Part shown: positions 19,601-34,750 of the stretch, piece after piece
Position numbering within the stretch: the first letter of the stretch is position 1
Layout: every line of letters begins with the position of its first letter
Assembly: GCA_028753945.1 (NCBI GenBank)
Contig: JAPNXP010000002.1
Coordinates: 15,321,624-15,385,623, forward strand
Reading direction: 5' to 3'
DNA length: 64,000 nucleotides
Source: Hexactinellida sp. DTS-2022
Taxonomy: Eukaryota; Porifera; Hexactinellida
Program-made: the position numbers and the translations under genes
The notes under the pieces: generated by a model
Told to the model about the DNA's origin: nothing
The model's input: only the letters and a program-made list of their open reading frames with translations
The model's database searches: none

Positions 19601-22600
19601 GTACGCAAAATGCGTACAATACTATAAAGTGGATATAATGAATTCCGAATTCTAACTAAGTCTACTGTAGTATAATGTGCTATATATTGTACGCAAAAAG
19701 CGTACAATACTATAAAGTAGATATAATGAATTCCGATTACTAACTAAGTCTACTGTATGTAATGTGCTATATATTGTACGCAAAATGCGTACAATATTAT
19801 AAAGTGGATTTAATGAATTCCGAATTCTAACTAAGTCTACTGTAGTATAATGTGCTATATATTGTACGCAAAAAGCGTACAATACTATAAAGTAGATATA
19901 ATGAATTCCGATTACTAACTAAGTCTACTGTAGTATAATGTGCTATATATTGTACGCAAAATGCGTACAATATTATAAAGTGGATTTAATGAATTCCGAA
20001 TCCTAACTAAGTCTACTGTAGTATAATGTGCTATATATTCTACGCAAAATGCGTACAATATTATAAATTGGATATAATGAATTCCGAATTCTAACTAAGT
20101 CTACTGTAGTATTATAATGTGCTATTTATTGTACGCAAAAAGCGTACAATATTATAAAGTGGATATAATGAATTCCGAATTCTAACTAAGTCTACTGTAG
20201 TATAATGTGCTATATATTGTACGCAAAATGCGTACAATATTATAAAGTGGATATAATGAATTCCGAATTCTAACTAAGTCTACTGTAGTATTATAATGTG
20301 CTATTTATTGTACGCAAAAAGCGTACAATATTATAAAGTAGATATAATGAATTCCGAATACTAACTAAGTCTACTGTAGTATAATGTGCTATATATTGTA
20401 CGCAAAAAGCGTACAATACTATAAAGTAGATATAATGAATTCCGATTACTAACTAAGTCTACTGTAGTATAATGTGCTATATATTGTACGCAAAATGCGT
20501 ACAATATTATAAAGTGGATTTAATGAATTCCGAATCCTAACTAAGTCTACTGTAGTATAATGTGCTATATATTGTACGCAAAAAGCGTACAATACTATAA
20601 AGTAGATATAATGAATTCCGATTACTAACTAAGTCTACTGTAGTATAATGTGCTATATATTGTACGCAAAATGCGTACAATATTATAAAGTGGATTTAAT
20701 GAATTCCGAATCCTAACTAAGTCTACTGTAGTATAATGTGCTATATATTCTACGCAAAATGCGTACAATATTATAAATTGGATATAATGAATTCCGAATT
20801 CTAACTAAGTCTACTGTAGTATTATAATGTGCTATTTATTGTACGCAAAAAGCGTACAATATTATAAAGTGGATATAATGAATTCCGAATACTAACTAAG
20901 TCTACTGTAGTATAATGTGCTATATATTGTACGCAAAAAGCGTACAATATTATAAAGTAGATATAATGAATTCCGAATTCTAACTAAGTCTACTGTATGT
21001 AATGTGCTATATATTGTACGCAAAAAGCGTACAATATTATAAAGTAGATATAATGAATTCCGAATTCTAACTAAGTCTACTGTAGTATAATGTGCTATAT
21101 ATTGTACGCAAAATGCGTACAATATTATAAAGTGGATATAATGAATTCCGAATTCTAACTAAGTCTACTGTAGTATTATAATGTGCTATTTATTGTACGC
21201 AAAAAGCGTACAATATTATAAAGTGGATATAATGAATTCCGAATTCTAACTAAGTCTACTGTAGTATAATGTGCTATATATTATACGCAAAATGCGTACA
21301 ATATTATAAATTGGATATAATGAATTCCGAATTCTAACTAAGTCTACTGTAGTATAATGTGCTATATATTGTACGCAAAATGCGTACAATATTATAAAGT
21401 GGATATAATGAATTCCGAATTCTAACTAAGTCTACTGTAGTATAATGTGCTATATATTGTACGCAAAATGCGTACAATACTATAAAGTAGATATAATGAA
21501 TTCCGATTACTAACTAAGTCTACTGTAGTATAATGTGCTATATATTGTACGCAAAATGCGTACAATATTATAAAGTGGATATAATGAATTCCGAATTCTA
21601 ACTAAGTCTACTGTAGTATAATGTGCTATATATTGTACGCAAAAAGCGTACAATATTATAAAGTGGATATAATGAATTCCGAATTCTAACTAAGTCTACT
21701 GTAGTATAATGTGCTATATATTGTACGCAAAATGCGTACAATATTATAAAGTAGATATAATGAATTCCGAATTCTAACTAAGTCTACTGTATGTAATGTG
21801 CTATGTATTGTACGCAAAAAGCGTACAATATTATAAATTGGATATAATGAATTCCGAATTCTAACTAAGTCTACTGTAGTATTATAATGTGCTATTTATT
21901 GTACGCAAAATGCGTACAATATTATAAAGTAGATATAATGAATTCCGAATTCTAACTAAGTCTACTGTATGTAATGTGCTATGTATTGTACGCAAAAAGC
22001 GTACAATATTATAAATTGGATATAATGAATTCCGATTACTAACTAAGTCTACTGTAGTATAATGTGCTATATATTGTACGCAAAATGCGTACAATATTAT
22101 AAAGTGGATATAATGAATTCCGATTACTAACTAAGTCTACTGTAGTATAATGTGCTATATATTCTACGCAAAATGCGTACAATATTATAAATTGGATATA
22201 ATGAATTCCGAATTCTAACTAAGTCTACTGTAGTATAATGTGCTATATATTGTACGCAAAATGCGTACAATATTATAAAGTGGATATATTGAATTCCGAA
22301 TTCTAACTAAGTCTACTGTAGTATAATGTGCTATATATTGTACGCAAAATGCGTACAATATTATAAAGTAGATATAATGAATTCCGAATTCTAACTAAGT
22401 CTACTGTATGTAATGTGCTATATATTGTACGCAAAATGCGTACAATACTATAAAGTGGATATAATGAATTCCGAATTCTAACTAAGTCTACTGTAGTATA
22501 ATGTGCTATATATTGTACGCAAAAAGCGTACAATACTATAAAGTAGATATAATGAATTCCGATTACTAACTAAGTCTACTGTAGTATAATGTGCTATATA

Positions 22601-23629
22601 TTGTACGCAAAATGCGTACAATATTATAAAGTGGATATAATGAATTCCGAATTCTGACTAAGTCTACTGTAGTATAATGTGCTATATATTGTACGCAAAA
22701 AGCGTACAATATTATAAAGTAGATATAATGAATTCCGAATTCTAACTAAGTCTACTGTAGTATAATGTGCTATATATTGTACGCAAAAAGCGTACAATAC
22801 TATAAAGTAGATATAATGAATTCCGATTACTAACTAAGTCTACTGTAGTATAATGTGCTATATATTGTACGCAAAATGCGTACAATATTATAAAGTGGAT
22901 ATAATGAATTCCGAATTCTAACTAAGTCTACTGTAGTATAATGTGCTATATATTGTACGCAAAATGCGTACAATATTATAAAGTAGATATAATGAATTCC
23001 GATTACTAACTAAGTCTACTGTATGTAATGTGCTATTTATTGTACGCAAAAAGCGTACAATATTATAAAGTAGATATAATGAATTCCGAATTCTAACTAA
23101 GTCTACTGTAGTATAATGTGCTATATATTGTACGCAAAAAGCGTACAATACTATAAAGTAGATATAATGAATTCCGATTACTAACTAAGTCTACTGTAGT
23201 ATAATGTGCTATATATTGTACGCAAAATGCGTACAATATTATAAAGTGGATATAATGAATTCCGAATTCTAACTAAGTCTACTGTAGTATAATGTGCTAT
23301 ATATTGTACGCAAAATGCGTACAATATTATAAAGTAGATATAATGAATTCCGAATTCTAACTAAGTCTACTGTATGTAATGTGCTATGTATTGTACGCAA
23401 AAAGCGTACAATATTATAAATTGGATATAATGAATTCCGAATTCTAACTAAGTCTACTGTAGTATAATGTGCTATATATTGTACGCAAAATGCGTACAAT
23501 ATTATAAAGTGGATATAATGAATTCCGAATTCTAACTAAGTCTACTGTAGTATAATGTGCTATATATTGTACGCAAAAAGCGTACAATACTATAAAGTGG
23601 ATATAATGAATTCCGAATTCTAACTAAGT

Positions 23630-26600
23630 CTACTGTAGTATAATGTGCTATATATTCTACGCAAAATGCGTACAATATTATAAATTGGATATAATGAATT
23701 CCGAATTCTAACTAAGTCTACTGTAGTATAATGTGCTATATATTGTACGCAAAATGCGTACAATATTATAAAGTGGATATAATGAATTCCGAATTCTAAC
23801 TAAGTCTACAGTAGTATAATGTGCTATATATTGTACGCAAAATGCGTACAATATTATAAAGTAGATATAATGAATTCCGAATTCTAACTAAGTCTACTGT
23901 ATGTAATGTGCTATGTATTGTACGCAAAAAGCGTACAATATTATAAATTGGATATAATGAATTCCGAATTCTAACTAAGTCTACTGTAGTATAATGTGCT
24001 ATATATTGTACGCAAAATGCGTACAATATTATAAAGTGGATATAATGAATTCCGAATTCTAACTAAGTCTACTGTAGTATAATGTGCTATATATTGTACG
24101 CAAAATGCGTACAATATTATAAAGTGGATATAATGAATTCCGAATTCTAACTAAGTCTACTGTAGTATAATGTGCTATATATTGTACGCAAAATGCGTAC
24201 AATACTATAAAGTGGATATAATGAATTCCGAATTCTAACTAAGTCTACTGTAGTATAATGTGCTATATATTGTACGCAAAATGCGTACAATATTATAAAG
24301 TGGATATAATGAATTCCGAATTCTAACTAAGTCTACTGTAGTATAATGTGCTATATATTGTACGCAAAATGCGTACAATATTATAAAGTGGATATAATGA
24401 ATTCCGAATTCTAACTAAGTCTACTCTAGTATAATGTGCTATATATTGTACGCAAAAAGCGTACAATACTATAAAGTAGATATAATGAATTCCGATTACT
24501 AACTAAGTCTACTGTATGTAATGTGCTATTTATTGTACGCAAAATGCGTACAATATTATAAAGTAGATATAATGAATTCCGAATTCTAACTAAGTCTACT
24601 GTAGTATAATGTGCTATATATTCTACGCAAAATGCGTACAATACTATAAAGTAGATATAATGAATTCCGAATTCTAACTAAGTCTACTGTAGTATAATGT
24701 GCTATATATTGTACGCAAAAAGCGTACAATACTATAAAGTAGATATAATGAATTCCGAATTCTAACTAAGTCTACTGTAGTATAATGTGCTATATATTCT
24801 ACGCAAAATGCGTACAATATTATAAAGTAGATATAATGAATTCCGAATTCTAACTAAGTCTACTGTAGTATAATGTGCTATATATTCTACGCAAAATGCG
24901 TACAATATTATAAAGTAGATATAATGAATTCCGATTACTAACTAAGTCTACTGTATGTAATGTGCTATATATTGTACGCAAAAAGCGTACAATACTATAA
25001 AGTAGATATAATGAATTCCGATTACTAACTAAGTCTACTGTATGTAATGTGCTATTTATTGTACGCAAAATGCGTACAATATTATAAAGTGGATATAATG
25101 AATTCCGAATTCTAACTAAGTCTACTGTAGTATAATGTGCTATATATTGTACGCAAAAAGCGTACAATACTATAAAGTAGATATAATGAATTCCGATTAC
25201 TAACTAAGTCTACTGTATGTAATGTGCTATTTATTGTACGCAAAATGCGTACAATATTATAAAGTAGATATAATGAATTCCGAATTCTAACTAAGTCTAC
25301 TGTAGTATAATGTGCTATATATTCTACGCAAAATGCGTACAATACTATAAATTGGATATAATGAATTCCGAATTCTAACTAAGTCTACTGTAGTATAATG
25401 TGCTATATATTGTACGCAAAATGCGTACAATATTATAAAGTGGATATAATGAATTCCGAATCCTAACTAAGTCTACTGTAGTATAATGTGCTATATATTC
25501 TACGCAAAATGCGTACAATATTATAAATTGGATATAATGAATTCCGAATACTAACTAAGTCTACTGTAGTATAATGTGCTATATATTCTACGCAAAATGC
25601 GTACAATATTATAAAGTGGATTTAATGAATTCCGAATCCTAACTAAGTCTACTGTAGTATAATTAGCTATATATTGTACGCAAAATGCGTACAATATTAT
25701 AAATTGGATATAATGAATTCCGAATTCTAACTAAGTCTACTGTAGTATAATGTGCTATGTATTGTACGCGAAATGCGTACAATATTATAAAGTGGATTTA
25801 ATGAATTCCGAATCCTAACTAAGTCTACTGTAGTATAATGTGCTATATATTCTACGCAAAATGCGTACAATATTATAAATTGGATATAATGAATTCCGAA
25901 TTCTAACTAAGTCTACTGTAGTATAATGTGCTATATATTCTACGCAAAATGCGTACAATATTATAAATTGGATATAATGAATTCCGAATTCTAACTAAGT
26001 CTACTGTAGTATAATGTGCTATATATTGTACGCAAAATGCGTACAATATTATAAAGTGGATATAATGAATTCCGAATTCTAACTAAGTCTACAGTAGTAT
26101 AATGTGCTATATATTGTACGCAAAATGCGTACAATATTATAAAGTAGATATAATGAATTCCGAATTCTAACTAAGTCTACTGTATGTAATGTGCTATGTA
26201 TTGTACGCAAAAAGCGTACAATATTATAAATTGGATATAATGAATTCCGAATTCTAACTAAGTCTACTGTAGTATAATGTGCTATATATTGTACGCAAAA
26301 TGCGTACAATATTATAAAGTGGATATAATGAATTCCGAATTCTAACTAAGTCTACTGTAGTATAATGTGCTATATATTGTACGCAAAATGCGTACAATAT
26401 TATAAAGTGGATATAATGAATTCCGAATTCTAACTAAGTCTACTGTAGTATAATGTGCTATATATTGTACGCAAAATGCGTACAATACTATAAAGTGGAT
26501 ATAATGAATTCCGAATTCTAACTAAGTCTACTGTAGTATAATGTGCTATATATTGTACGCAAAATGCGTACAATATTATAAAGTGGATATAATGAATTCC

Positions 26601-28198
26601 GAATTCTAACTAAGTCTACTGTAGTATAATGTGCTATATATTGTACGCAAAATGCGTACAATATTATAAAGTGGATATAATGAATTCCGAATTCTAACTA
26701 AGTCTACTCTAGTATAATGTGCTATATATTGTACGCAAAAAGCGTACAATACTATAAAGTAGATATAATGAATTCCGATTACTAACTAAGTCTACTGTAT
26801 GTAATGTGCTATTTATTGTACGCAAAATGCGTACAATATTATAAAGTAGATATAATGAATTCCGAATTCTAACTAAGTCTACTGTAGTATAATGTGCTAT
26901 ATATTCTACGCAAAATGCGTACAATACTATAAAGTAGATATAATGAATTCCGAATTCTAACTAAGTCTACTGTAGTATAATGTGCTATATATTGTACGCA
27001 AAAAGCGTACAATACTATAAAGTAGATATAATGAATTCCGAATTCTAACTAAGTCTACTGTAGTATAATGTGCTATATATTCTACGCAAAATGCGTACAA
27101 TATTATAAAGTAGATATAATGAATTCCGAATTCTAACTAAGTCTACTGTAGTATAATGTGCTATATATTCTACGCAAAATGCGTACAATATTATAAAGTA
27201 GATATAATGAATTCCGATTACTAACTAAGTCTACTGTATGTAATGTGCTATATATTGTACGCAAAAAGCGTACAATACTATAAAGTAGATATAATGAATT
27301 CCGATTACTAACTAAGTCTACTGTATGTAATGTGCTATTTATTGTACGCAAAATGCGTACAATATTATAAAGTGGATATAATGAATTCCGAATTCTAACT
27401 AAGTCTACTGTAGTATAATGTGCTATATATTGTACGCAAAAAGCGTACAATACTATAAAGTAGATATAATGAATTCCGATTACTAACTAAGTCTACTGTA
27501 TGTAATGTGCTATTTATTGTACGCAAAATGCGTACAATATTATAAAGTAGATATAATGAATTCCGAATTCTAACTAAGTCTACTGTAGTATAATGTGCTA
27601 TATATTCTACGCAAAATGCGTACAATACTATAAATTGGATATAATGAATTCCGAATTCTAACTAAGTCTACTGTAGTATAATGTGCTATATATTGTACGC
27701 AAAATGCGTACAATATTATAAAGTGGATATAATGAATTCCGAATCCTAACTAAGTCTACTGTAGTATAATGTGCTATATATTCTACGCAAAATGCGTACA
27801 ATATTATAAATTGGATATAATGAATTCCGAATACTAACTAAGTCTACTGTAGTATAATGTGCTATATATTCTACGCAAAATGCGTACAATATTATAAAGT
27901 GGATTTAATGAATTCCGAATCCTAACTAAGTCTACTGTAGTATAATTAGCTATATATTGTACGCAAAATGCGTACAATATTATAAATTGGATATAATGAA
28001 TTCCGAATTCTAACTAAGTCTACTGTAGTATAATGTGCTATGTATTGTACGCGAAATGCGTACAATATTATAAAGTGGATTTAATGAATTCCGAATCCTA
28101 ACTAAGTCTACTGTAGTATAATGTGCTATATATTCTACGCAAAATGCGTACAATATTATAAATTGGATATAATGAATTCCGAATTCTAACTAAGTCTA
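23630..28198. repeat. 2,283-bp (26-monomer) tandem duplication within the satellite
   Basis: The block at about 23,630–25,915 is repeated immediately as 25,915–28,198. Rare variants recur at exactly 2,283 bp: CTACAGTAGTATAAT (23,808 and 26,091) and CTACTCTAGTATAAT (about 24,421 and 26,704). Confidence 0.9.
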
Positions 28199-31100
28199 CT
28201 GTAGTATAATGTGCTATATATTGTACGCAAAATGCGTACAATATTATAAAGTAGATATAATGAATTCCGAATTCTAACTAAGTCTACTGTAGTATAATGT
28301 GCTATATATTGTACGCAAAATGCGTACAATATTATAAAGTAGATATAATGAATTCCGATTACTAACTAAGTCTACTGTATGTAATGTGCTATGTATTGTA
28401 CGCAAAAAGCGTACAATACTATAAAGTGGATATAATGAATTCCGAATCCTAACTAAGTCTACTGTAGTATAATGTGCTATATATTCTACGCAAAATGCGT
28501 ACAATATTATAAATTGGATATAATGAATTCCGAATTCTAACTAAGTCTACTGTAGTATAATGTGCTATATATTGTACGCAAAATGCGTACAATATTATAA
28601 AGTGGATTTAATGAATTCCGAATCCTAACTAAGTCTACTGTAGTATAATGTGCTATATATTCTACGCAAAATGCGTACAATATTATAAATTGGATATAAT
28701 GAATTCCGAATACTAACTAAGTCTACTGTAGTATAATGTGCTATATATTCTACGCAAAATGCGTACAATATTATAAAGTGGATTTAATGAATTCCGAATC
28801 CTAACTAAGTCTACTGTAGTATAATGTGCTATATATTCTACGCAAAATGCGTACAATATTATAAATTGGATATAATGAATTCCGATTACTAACTAAGTCT
28901 ACTGTAGTATAATGTGCTATATATTGTACGCAAAATGCGTACAATATTATAAAGTGGATATAATGAATTCCGAATTCTAACTAAGTCTACTGTACTATAA
29001 TGTGCTATATATTGTACGCAAAAAGCGTACAATATTATAAAGTAGATATAATGAATTCCGAATTCTAACTAAGTCTACTGTAGTATAATGTGCTATATAT
29101 TGTACGCAAAATGCGTACAATATTATAAAGTGGATATAATGAATTCCGAATTCTAACTAAGTCTACTGTACTATAATGTGCTATATATTGTACGCAAAAA
29201 GCGTACAATATTATAAAGTAGATATAATGAATTCCGAATTCTAACTAAGTCTACTGTAGTATAATGTGCTATATATTGTACGCAAAATGCGTACAATATT
29301 ATGAAGTAGATATAATGAATTCCGAATTCTAACTAAGTCTACTGTAGTATAATGTGCTATATATTGTACGCAAAATGCGTACAATATTATAAAGTGGATA
29401 TAATGAATTCCGAATACTAACTAAGTCTACTGTAGTATAATGTGCTATATATTGTACGCAAAAAGCGTACAATATTATAAAGTGGATATAATGAATTCCG
29501 AATTCTAACTAAGTCTACTGTAGTATAATGTGCTATATATTGTACGCAAAATGCTTACAATATTATAAAGTGGATATAATGAATTCCGAATTCTAACTAA
29601 GTCTACTGTAGTATAATGTGCTATATATTGTACGCAAAAAGCGTACAATATTATAAATTGGATATAATGAATTCCGAATTCTAACTAAGTCTACTGTAGT
29701 ATAATGTGCTATATATTGTACGCAAAATGCGTACAATATTATAAAGTAGATATAATGAATTCCGAATTCTAACTAAGTCTACTGTAGTATAATGTGCTAT
29801 ATATTGTACGCAAAAAGCGTACAATACTATAAAGTAGATATAATGAATTCCGAATTCTAACTAAGTCTACTGTAGTATAATGTGCTATATATTGTACGCA
29901 AAATGCGTACAATATTATAAAGTGGATATAATGAATTCCGAATTCTAACTAAGTCTACTGTAGTATAATGTGCTATATATTGTACGCAAAATGCGTACAA
30001 TATTATAAAGTAGATATAATGAATTCCGAATTCTAACTAAGTCTACTGTATGTAATGTGCTATATATTGTACGCAAAATGCGTACAATACTATAAAGTGG
30101 ATATAATGAATTCCGAATTCTAACTAAGTCTACTGTAGTATAATGTGCTATATATTGTACGCAAAAAGCGTACAATACTATAAAGTAGATATAATGAATT
30201 CCGATTACTAACTAAGTCTACTGTATGTAATGTGCTATTTATTGTACGCAAAATGCGTACAATATTATAAAGTGGATATAATGAATTCCGAATTCTAACT
30301 AAGTCTACTGTAGTATAATGTGCTATTTATTGTACGCAAAATGCGTACAATATTATAAAGTGGATATAATGAATTCCGAATTCTAACTAAGTCTACTGTA
30401 GTATAATGTGCTATATATTGTACGCAAAATGCGTACAATATTATAAAGTAGATATAATGAATTCCGAATTCTAACTAAGTCTACTGTAGTATAATGTGCT
30501 ATATATTGTACGCAAAATGCGTACAATATTATAAAGTAGATATAATGAATTCCGATTACTAACTAAGTCTACTGTATGTAATGTGCTATGTATTGTACGC
30601 AAAAAGCGTACAATACTATAAAGTGGATATAATGAATTCCGAATCCTAACTAAGTCTACTGTAGTATAATGTGCTATATATTCTACGCAAAATGCGTACA
30701 ATATTATAAATTGGATATAATGAATTCCGAATTCTAACTAAGTCTACTGTAGTATAATGTGCTATATATTGTACGCAAAATGCGTACAATATTATAAAGT
30801 GGATTTAATGAATTCCGAATCCTAACTAAGTCTACTGTAGTATAATGTGCTATATATTCTACGCAAAATGCGTACAATATTATAAATTGGATATAATGAA
30901 TTCCGATTACTAACTAAGTCTACTGTAGTATAATGTGCTATATATTGTACGCAAAATGCGTACAATATTATAAAGTGGATATAATGAATTCCGAATTCTA
31001 ACTAAGTCTACTGTACTATAATGTGCTATATATTGTACGCAAAAAGCGTACAATATTATAAAGTAGATATAATGAATTCCGAATTCTAACTAAGTCTACT

Positions 31101-33837
31101 GTAGTATAATGTGCTATATATTGTACGCAAAATGCGTACAATATTATAAAGTGGATATAATGAATTCCGAATTCTAACTAAGTCTACTGTAGTATAATGT
31201 GCTATATATTGTACGCAAAATGCGTACAATATTATGAAGTAGATATAATGAATTCCGAATTCTAACTAAGTCTACTGTAGTATAATGTGCTATATATTGT
31301 ACGCAAAATGCGTACAATATTATAAAGTGGATATAATGAATTCCGAATACTAACTAAGTCTACTGTAGTATAATGTGCTATATATTGTACGCAAAAAGCG
31401 TACAATATTATAAAGTGGATATAATGAATTCCGAATTCTAACTAAGTCTACTGTAGTATAATGTGCTATATATTGTACGCAAAAAGCGTACAATATTATA
31501 AATTGGATATAATGAATTCCGAATTCTAACTAAGTCTACTGTAGTATAATGTGCTATATATTGTACGCAAAATGCGTACAATATTATAAAGTAGATATAA
31601 TGAATTCCGAATTCTAACTAAGTCTACTGTAGTATAATGTGCTATATATTGTACGCAAAAAGCGTACAATACTATAAAGTAGATATAATGAATTCCGATT
31701 ACTAACTAAGTCTACTGTATGTAATGTGCTATTTATTGTACGCAAAAAGCGTACAATATTATAAAGTGGATATAATGAATTCCGAATTCTAACTAAGTCT
31801 ACTGTAGTATAATGTGCTATATATTGTACGCAAAAAGCGTACAATACTATAAAGTAGATATAATGAATTCCGAATTCTAACTAAGTCTACTGTATGTAAT
31901 GTGCTATGTATTGTACGCAAAAAGCGTACAATATTATAAAGTAGATATAATGAATTCTGAATTCTAACTAAGTCTACTGTAGTATAATGTGCTATATATT
32001 GTACGCAAAATGCGTACAATATTATAAAGTGGATATAATGAATTCCGAATTCTAACTAAGTCTACTGTAGTATAATGTGCTATATATTGTACGCAAAAAG
32101 CGTACAATACTATAAAGTGGATATAATGAATTCCGAATTCTAACTAAGTCTACTGTAGTATAATGTGCTATATATTGTACGCAAAATGCGTACAATACTA
32201 TAAAGTAGATATAATGAATTCCGAATTCTAACTAAGTCTACTGTAGTATAATGTGGTATATATTGTACGCGAAATGCGTACAATATTATAAAGTGGATTT
32301 AATGAATTCCGAATCCTAACTAAGTCTACTGTAGTATAATGTGCTATATATTCTACGCAAAATGCGTACAATATTATAAATTGGATATAATGAATTCCGA
32401 ATTCTAACTAAGTCTACTGTAGTATAATGTGCTATATATTGTAATCAAAATGCGTACAATATTATAAAGTGGATATAATGAATTCCGAATTCTAACTAAG
32501 TCTACTGTAGTATAATGTGCTATATATTGTACGCAAAATGCGTACAATATTATAAAGTGGATTTAATGAATTCCGAATCCTAACTAAGTCTACTGTAGTA
32601 TTATAATGTGCTATTTATTGTACGCAAAAAGCGTACAATATTATAAAGTAGATATAATGAATTCCGAATACTAACTAAGTCTACTGTAGTATAATGTGCT
32701 ATTTATTGTACGCAAAATGCGTACAATATTATAAAGTGGATATAATGAATTCCGAATTCTAACTAAGTCTACTGTAGTATAATGTGCTATATATTGTACG
32801 CAAAAAGCGTACAATACTATAAAGTAGATATAATGAATTCCGATTACTAACTAAGTCTACTGTAGTATAATGTGCTATATATTGTACGCAAAAAGCGTAC
32901 AATACTATAAAGTAGATATAATGATTTCCGATTACTAACTAAGTCTACTGTATGTAATGTGCTATATATTGTACGCAAAATGCGTACAATATTATAAAGT
33001 AGATATAATGAATTCCGAATTCTAACTAAGTCTACTGTATGTAATGTGCTATATATTGTACGCAAAATGCGTACAATATTATAAAGTGGATATAATGAAT
33101 TCCGAATTCTAACTAAGTCTACTGTAGTATTATAATGTGCTATTTATTGTACGCAAAAAGCGTACAATATTATAAAGTAGATATAATGAATTCCGAATAC
33201 TAACTAAGTCTACTGTAGTATAATGTGCTATATATTGTACGCAAAAAGCGTACAATACTATAAAGTAGATATAATGAATTCCGATTACTAACTAAGTCTA
33301 CTGTAGTATAATTAGCTATATATTGTACGCAAAATGCGTACAATATTATAAATTGGATATAATGAATTCCGAATTCTAACTAAGTCTACTGTAGTATAAT
33401 GTGCTATGTATTGTACGCAAAAAGCGTACAATACTATAAAGTAGATATAATGAATTCCGATTACTAACTAAGTCTACTGTAGTATTATAATGTGCTATTT
33501 ATTGTACGCAAAAAGCGTACAATATTATAAAGTAGATATAATGAATTCCGAATTCTAACTAAGTCTACTGTATGTAATGTGCTATATATTGTACGCAAAA
33601 TGCGTACAATATTATAAAGTAGATATAATGAATTCCGAATTCTAACTAAGTCTACTGTATGTAATGTGCTATATATTGTACGCAAAAAGCGTACAATATC
33701 ATAAAGTAGATATAATGAATTCCGAATACTAACTAAGTCTACTGTAGTATAATGTGCTATATATTGTACGCAAAAAGCGTACAATACTATAAAGTAGATA
33801 TAATGAATTCCGATTACTAACTAAGTCTACTGTAGTA

Positions 33838-34750
33838 TTATAATGTGCTATTTATTGTACGCAAAAAGCGTACAATATTATAAAGTAGATATAATGAATT
33901 CCGAATTCTAACTAAGTCTACTGTATGTAATGTGCTATATATTGTACGCAAAATGCGTACAATACTATAAATTGGATATAATGAATTCCGAATTCTAACT
34001 AAGTCTACTGTAGTATAATGTGCTATGTATTGTACGCAAAAAGCGTACAATATCATAAAGTAGATATAATGAATTCCGAATACTAACTAAGTCTACTGTA
34101 GTATAATGTGCTATATATTGTACGCAAAAAGCGTACAATACTATAAAGTAGATATAATGAATTCCGATTACTAACTAAGTCTACTGTAGTATTATAATGT
34201 GCTATTTATTGTACGCAAAAAGCGTACAATATTATAAAGTAGATATAATGAATTCCGAATTCTAACTAAGTCTACTGTATGTAATGTGCTATATATTGTA
34301 CGCAAAATGCGTACAATACTATAAATTGGATATAATGAATTCCGAATTCTAACTAAGTCTACTGTAGTATAATGTGCTATGTATTGTACGCAAAATGCGT
34401 ACAATATTATAAATTGGATATAATGAATTCCGAATTCTAACTAAGTCTACTGTAGTATAATGTGCTATATATTGTACGCAAAAAGCGTACAATACTATAA
34501 ACTAGATATAATGAATTCCGATTACTAACTAAGTCTACTGTAGTATTATAATGTGCTATTTATTGTACGCAAAAAGCGTACAATATTATAAAGTAGATAT
34601 AATGAATTCCGAATTCTAACTAAGTCTACTGTATGTAATGTGCTATATATTGTACGCAAAATGCGTACAATACTATAAAGTGGATATAATGAATTCCGAA
34701 TTCTAACTAAGTCTACTGTAGTATAATGTGCTATATATTGTACGCAAAAT
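33838..34750. repeat. 354-bp (4-monomer) higher-order repeat
   Basis: A run containing one 91-bp monomer (GTAGTATTATAATG), an 87-bp and two 88-bp monomers recurs at 33,838, 34,192 and 34,546; a further copy starts at about 35,955. Confidence 0.8.
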